20,065 nucleotides of DNA. Source: CAXTSE01 sp964246985 (GTDB lineage: Bacteria > Actinomycetota > Actinomycetes > Actinomycetales > Microbacteriaceae). This document shows positions 16,339-20,065 of the stretch, piece after piece. The stretch is taken from contig CAXTSE010000028.1 of the NCBI GenBank assembly GCA_964246985.1, forward strand, positions 1 through 20,065, given 5' to 3'. The notes under the pieces were generated by a model that worked only from the letters and a program-made list of their open reading frames with translations, was not told the DNA's origin and made no database searches. The position numbers and the translations under genes were made by a program. Every line of letters starts with the position of its first letter. Positions within the stretch are counted from its first letter, which is position 1.

Positions 16339-17712
16339 TCAGTTCGGCATCCGCATGTCGGCGAGCGGCAACGAGTGCAGCGGCGCCGTGATCCAATGCG
16401 CGGCGAAGCCGTCGTCATCGCACTCGATGCGCAGACGGTGCGGTGTCTCGAGCAGGATCATCTCGATCGCGACGACCCCAGACGCGAGCTGCCCGCCGCT
16501 CGCCGCTCCTGCATCGGTGACGGTCCACTCGCCGGTGCCGAGGGCGAATGACATCGGGACGCCGGAGTCGACGATCGTGACCTGATCTCCCGGCGCGACG
16601 GACACCTCGGTGAGACTCCGGATGCGGTTGGCTGCTGTCGGGGCGTAGCTGCGGAATCCTGCGGTCAGACTGGTGCCGACGACGGGGGCCAGTGACGCCG
16701 ATGCCAGCCGGTCGACCAGCTCGCGTTCAGCCGCGTCCGATGCGTCCGTGTCCGCCGACATCGCCGGCAGGAGGTGCGTCCACGCTGCGTCGAGCACGGC
16801 CTGCATGTCGGTGGTCTGTCCGGTGATCGCGAGCACCGCATCCTGCTCGGGGAGGATTACGCAGAATTGACCGTAGGCGCCATCGCCCCGGTAGCCGTGG
16901 CGCGCCATCCAGAACTGGAATCCGTACCCCTGGCTCCAGTCCGGGGCGCCGTCGGCGTGATTGCCGACGTGCGACTGCGTCGCCTCGTCGATCCACTCGG
17001 CGCTCAGCAGCTGCTCGCCGTCCCAATGACCCCGCTGCAGGTAGAGCTGTCCGAGCTTGGCGACGGCGTCCGTGGTCGCGTGGAACCCGCTGAAGCCGAG
17101 CTCGCGCCCCTGCTCGTCGGTCAGCCAGCCGACCTCGCCGATGCCGAGCGGGTCGAGGAGCCGAGGGCGCAGGTACGCGGTGAGGGGCATCCCCGCGGCC
17201 TTCTGGATGATCGCGGCGAGGGTGAACGTGCACATCTGGTTGTAGGCGAACACCGTTCCGGGCTCGGCGTCGGGCGGCGAGAGCAGGAAGCCACGCACGA
17301 GATCGACAGGGTCCGCGGCCCGCGCGATGTCGATCTGGTCGACGAGATGACCGCTCGCCATCGCTGCGGCGTGACGGACGAGCATCCCGCGCGACCGCGG
17401 ATCGGTGACCTCCGCATCGAGCTCCGGGAAGTGGGAGAGGATCGTGTCGTCGAGACCGACGAGTCCCTCCTCGACGGCGAAGCCCAGCGCTGTGGACGTG
17501 AAGCTCTTGCTGATCGAGTACAGCAGGTGCGGGCGCCCGGACGAGTACGGTGCCCACCAGCCCTCGGCGACGACCGAGCCGTGTCGCAGCAGCATCATGC
17601 TGTGCAGCTCGACGCCGGGCCGGGATGCGAGGTCGTCGAGAAACGAGAGGATGCCGCGGGCGTCGACCCCCTGATCGGACGGGCGGGTGCGGGGGAGTGT
17701 CGTCGACGTCAC
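16339..17712 (-). CDS. Serine hydrolase, beta-lactamase/class C esterase fold
   Basis: This 457-residue protein belongs to the beta-lactamase-related serine hydrolases (PF00144 type). The catalytic SxxK is SISK at 66-69 in HLLYSISKSFTSTALGFA, and the second motif is Tyr157 in EPGTVFAYNQ, which lacks the third-position Asn of the textbook YxN. No signal peptide or membrane segment is visible, so it is probably cytosolic, unlike secreted beta-lactamases. Residues after about 350 form an extra beta-rich tail of unknown role. The natural substrate cannot be told; an esterase or peptidase is as likely as a lactamase. The start is GTG 17712, supported by TACGAT 6 nt upstream and by MTSTTLPRTRPSDQG, typical of relatives. 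It is convergent with der and divergent from the YchJ gene. Confidence 0.88.
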   Translation of the reverse strand: MTSTTLPRTRPSDQGVDARGILSFLDDLASRPGVELHSMMLLRHGSVVAEGWWAPYSSGRPHLLYSISKSFTSTALGFAVEEGLVGLDDTILSHFPELDAEVTDPRSRGMLVRHAAAMASGHLVDQIDIARAADPVDLVRGFLLSPPDAEPGTVFAYNQMCTFTLAAIIQKAAGMPLTAYLRPRLLDPLGIGEVGWLTDEQGRELGFSGFHATTDAVAKLGQLYLQRGHWDGEQLLSAEWIDEATQSHVGNHADGAPDWSQGYGFQFWMARHGYRGDGAYGQFCVILPEQDAVLAITGQTTDMQAVLDAAWTHLLPAMSADTDASDAAERELVDRLASASLAPVVGTSLTAGFRSYAPTAANRIRSLTEVSVAPGDQVTIVDSGVPMSFALGTGEWTVTDAGAASGGQLASGVVAIEMILLETPHRLRIECDDDGFAAHWITAPLHSLPLADMRMPN

Positions 17713-17718
17713 GGGTAG

Positions 17719-17724
17719 ATCGTA
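17719..17724 (-). promoter_or_regulatory. Candidate -10 element (TACGAT) for the serine hydrolase
   Basis: On the minus strand TACGAT matches TAnnnT and is 6 nt (CTACCC) before the GTG start. No Shine-Dalgarno is present, consistent with a leaderless mRNA. It lies only 16 bp from the opposite-facing CATCAT candidate. Confidence 0.5.
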
Positions 17725-17740
17725 CCGAGCGGCCCTGGGG

Positions 17741-17746
17741 CATCAT
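17741..17746 (+). promoter_or_regulatory. Weak candidate -10 element (CATCAT) for the YchJ-like gene
   Basis: CATCAT keeps the two most conserved bases of TAnnnT (A at position 2, T at position 6) and is exactly 6 nt before ATG 17753. The first base does not match, so the call is weak; the spacing identical to its neighbours is what supports it. Confidence 0.3.
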
Positions 17747-17752
17747 GGGCAG

Positions 17753-18178
17753 ATGACGGAACCGTCGGACCGCGTCGCCGAGCCCGGCGAGCCCGGCGAG
17801 CCCGGCGAGCCGTGCAGGTGCGGCACGGGGGTGCGATACCCCGACTGCTGCGGGCCGGTGCACGCCGGCGCTCCGGCCGCCACTGCCGTGGATCTCATGC
17901 GCTCGCGCTACACGGCCTTCGCGCTGGGTCTGACCGGGTACCTGCTCTCGAGCTGGCATCCGACGACCCGGCCGTCATCTCTCGAACTGGACGCGGATGT
18001 CGTCTGGCGTCGTCTGCAGATCGTCGACTCGGTCGCGGGCCGGCTCGACGATCAGACGGGCATCGTCGAGTTCCGAGCGTCGTACCGCGACGCCTCCGGC
18101 GCCGGGCTGCTGCACGAGCGCAGCCGCTTCGCACGCGATGGCGGGCACTGGCGCTATCTCGACGGCGACATCCGCTGA
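17753..18178 (+). CDS. YchJ-like (UPF0225) SEC-C motif protein
   Basis: This 141-residue protein has an N-terminal SEC-C-like zinc motif CRCGTGVRYPDCCGPVHAG (21-39) and a YchJ-type middle domain. Its landmarks are LMRSRYTAFALGLTGYLLSSWHP at about 48-70 and the ending HWRYLDGDIR. The family is widespread, with no firmly established biochemical role; zinc binding by the Cys cluster is expected. The region before the motif carries an EPG tripeptide repeat (residues 10-20) from a 9-bp tandem DNA repeat. ATG 17753 was chosen over upstream codons because those overlap the divergent promoter region, and a CATCAT box lies 6 nt before it. No Shine-Dalgarno is evident. It stands alone, 73 bp before the MOSC gene. 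Confidence 0.88.
   Translation: MTEPSDRVAEPGEPGEPGEPCRCGTGVRYPDCCGPVHAGAPAATAVDLMRSRYTAFALGLTGYLLSSWHPTTRPSSLELDADVVWRRLQIVDSVAGRLDDQTGIVEFRASYRDASGAGLLHERSRFARDGGHWRYLDGDIR
17780..17806 (+). repeat. 9-bp tandem repeat (three exact copies) in the YchJ-like gene
   Basis: GAGCCCGGC occurs three times without change (17780-17788, 17789-17797, 17798-17806), followed by a partial fourth copy GAGCC. It encodes repeated EPG just before the SEC-C cysteines. The unit length keeps the frame if the copy number changes. Confidence 0.95.
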
Positions 18179-18207
18179 CCACGAGTCACGGCCGCCGGAT
18201 CACGCCG

Positions 18208-18222
18208 CCGATCCGCGATCGG
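18208..18222. promoter_or_regulatory. Palindrome over the -35 region of the MOSC gene (possible operator)
   Basis: CCGATC-CGC-GATCGG is a perfect 15-bp inverted repeat in the 73-bp gap. Its right arm GATCGG occupies the position of a -35 box, 17 nt before TAGGCT. A second overlapping repeat pairs GGATC (18197-18201) with GATCC (18210-18214). A repressor site fits; the regulator is unknown. Confidence 0.4.
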
Positions 18223-18239
18223 ACCGGTAGCCGCGCCTC

Positions 18240-18245
18240 TAGGCT
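18240..18245 (+). promoter_or_regulatory. Candidate -10 element (TAGGCT) for the MOSC gene
   Basis: TAGGCT matches TAnnnT and is 6 nt (CGGGGC) before the ATG at 18252. There is no separate Shine-Dalgarno, so the transcript is probably leaderless. Confidence 0.5.
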
Positions 18246-18251
18246 CGGGGC

Positions 18252-18806
18252 ATGGGAACCGTGCTCGCCGCCTGCATCGTCCACGAGCTGAGACGTGATT
18301 CCGGCATGGTCGGCGTGACCGGGATCGACAAGCGCGCTGTGGAGGGCCGGGTCAAGGTCGGGCGGTACGGACTGCGGGCCGACGTGCAAGCTGACCGCAA
18401 GTACCACGGCGGCCTCGAGCAAGCCGTGTACCTGTACTCGCAGGAGGACGCCGACTTCTGGTCGGCCCAGCTCGGGCGCGAGCTGGCGCCGGGATGGTTC
18501 GGCGAGAACCTGCGGGTAGACGGGATCGAGGTCAGCGCGGCAGTCGTCGGGACCCGCTGGGTGCTCGGAGACAGCGGTCTCGAGCTCGAGGTGACCCGAT
18601 CCCGCACGCCCTGCATGACGTTCGCACGCTGGGTCGGCGGGGCCGACGCGCGGGGATGGGTCAAGCGCTTCGCCGATGCCGGGCGGCTCGGCGTGTACGC
18701 GCGGGTCGTGCGGAACGGCACGGTCGGTGCGGGCGACGTGATCGAGCAGACGAGCGTGCCGGTCGGAGCGCCCACGGCGCGGGAGCTGCTCGGCCTCGCG
18801 TCCTGA
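18252..18806 (+). CDS. MOSC domain-containing protein (YiiM-like)
   Basis: This 184-residue protein resembles YiiM-type MOSC proteins, the stand-alone relatives of the molybdenum-cofactor sulfurase C-terminal domain. Landmarks are DRKYHGGLEQAVYLYSQED (48-66), GWFGENLRVDGI (81-92) and SRTPCMTFARW (117-127), where Cys121 is the conserved MOSC cysteine thought to bind sulfur or Mo-ligand. YiiM proteins reduce N-hydroxylated substrates through bound cofactor in some bacteria; whether this one does is unknown. ATG 18252 is fixed by TAGGCT 6 nt upstream, and MGTVLAACIVHEL matches relatives' first strand. It is convergent with the UvrA-like gene after a 41-bp gap. Confidence 0.9.
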   Translation: MGTVLAACIVHELRRDSGMVGVTGIDKRAVEGRVKVGRYGLRADVQADRKYHGGLEQAVYLYSQEDADFWSAQLGRELAPGWFGENLRVDGIEVSAAVVGTRWVLGDSGLELEVTRSRTPCMTFARWVGGADARGWVKRFADAGRLGVYARVVRNGTVGAGDVIEQTSVPVGAPTARELLGLAS

Positions 18807-18811
18807 GAATT

Positions 18812-18826
18812 GGGCCCCGGCGGCCC
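18812..18826. terminator. Possible bidirectional terminator hairpin between convergent genes
   Basis: GGGCC (18812-18816) and GGCCC (18822-18826) flank a CCGGC loop, with ATTG (18809-18812) and CAAT (18829-18832) further out as alternative outer pairs. There is no T-run on either strand. Its place in the 41-bp gap between two converging stops suggests termination, but the stem is short. Confidence 0.35.
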
Positions 18827-18847
18827 GGCAATGAGCAGCCCCTCGCC

Positions 18848-20065
<1,218 letters not shown>

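Noticed and set aside
14643..16418. 591-codon open frame on the minus strand
   Set aside because: Antisense to der and cmk; no domain and a low-complexity Asp/Arg/Val pattern.
16774..17718. 314-codon open frame on the plus strand opposite the serine hydrolase
   Set aside because: The minus-strand frame has the SxxK motif and coherent fold blocks; the plus frame has no recognisable features.

Overview
The window is a GC-rich actinobacterial housekeeping segment. Layout, codon use and protein sequences point to the Microbacteriaceae, and Microbacterium or a close relative is my best guess, made from memory without a database search. Evidence for this is the very high G/C third-position use, many GTG starts, extensive 4-nt stop/start overlaps, and a gene order matching the Rv1691-Rv1713 block of Mycobacterium tuberculosis.

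Region 1 (1-600) is the end of a ribosomal RNA operon: the 3' part of 23S rRNA including the sarcin-ricin loop, a spacer of about 110 bp, the 5S rRNA, and a strong hairpin terminator. No tRNA is seen here.

Region 2 (652-8928) runs rightward: an Arg-rich repeat/TPR-like protein, a HAD-IIA phosphatase, a 52-residue small protein, TlyA rRNA methyltransferase, NAD kinase, RecN, CTP synthase and a Nudix ADP-sugar hydrolase. Most genes overlap or nearly touch, with apparent promoter restarts before the 52-residue gene and before pyrG. The steA/steB (mctB) pair that mycobacteria carry between recN and pyrG is absent.

Region 3 (8912-16310) is a chromosome-maintenance and growth operon: XerD recombinase, an orphan ParA ATPase, the condensin subunits ScpA and ScpB, RluB pseudouridine synthase, prephenate dehydrogenase with an ACT domain, cytidylate kinase and the double GTPase Der. 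From parA to cmk every junction overlaps by 4-17 nt, so expression is probably translationally coupled.

Region 4 (16311-20065) is less conserved: a leftward serine hydrolase of the beta-lactamase/esterase fold convergent with der, a rightward YchJ-type SEC-C protein divergent from it, a rightward MOSC-domain protein, and a leftward UvrA-like ABC protein whose 5' end is outside the window.

I found no CRISPR array, prophage, insertion sequence, toxin-antitoxin pair or other clearly new system. The observations most worth following up are: a recurring TAnnnT box placed 6-8 nt before start codons, suggesting leaderless mRNAs for about five genes; a TTTCACGTGA parS-like core in the der/serine hydrolase gap; the WKPR-repeat protein just downstream of the rRNA operon; and perfect palindromes in the pyrG and MOSC promoter regions.
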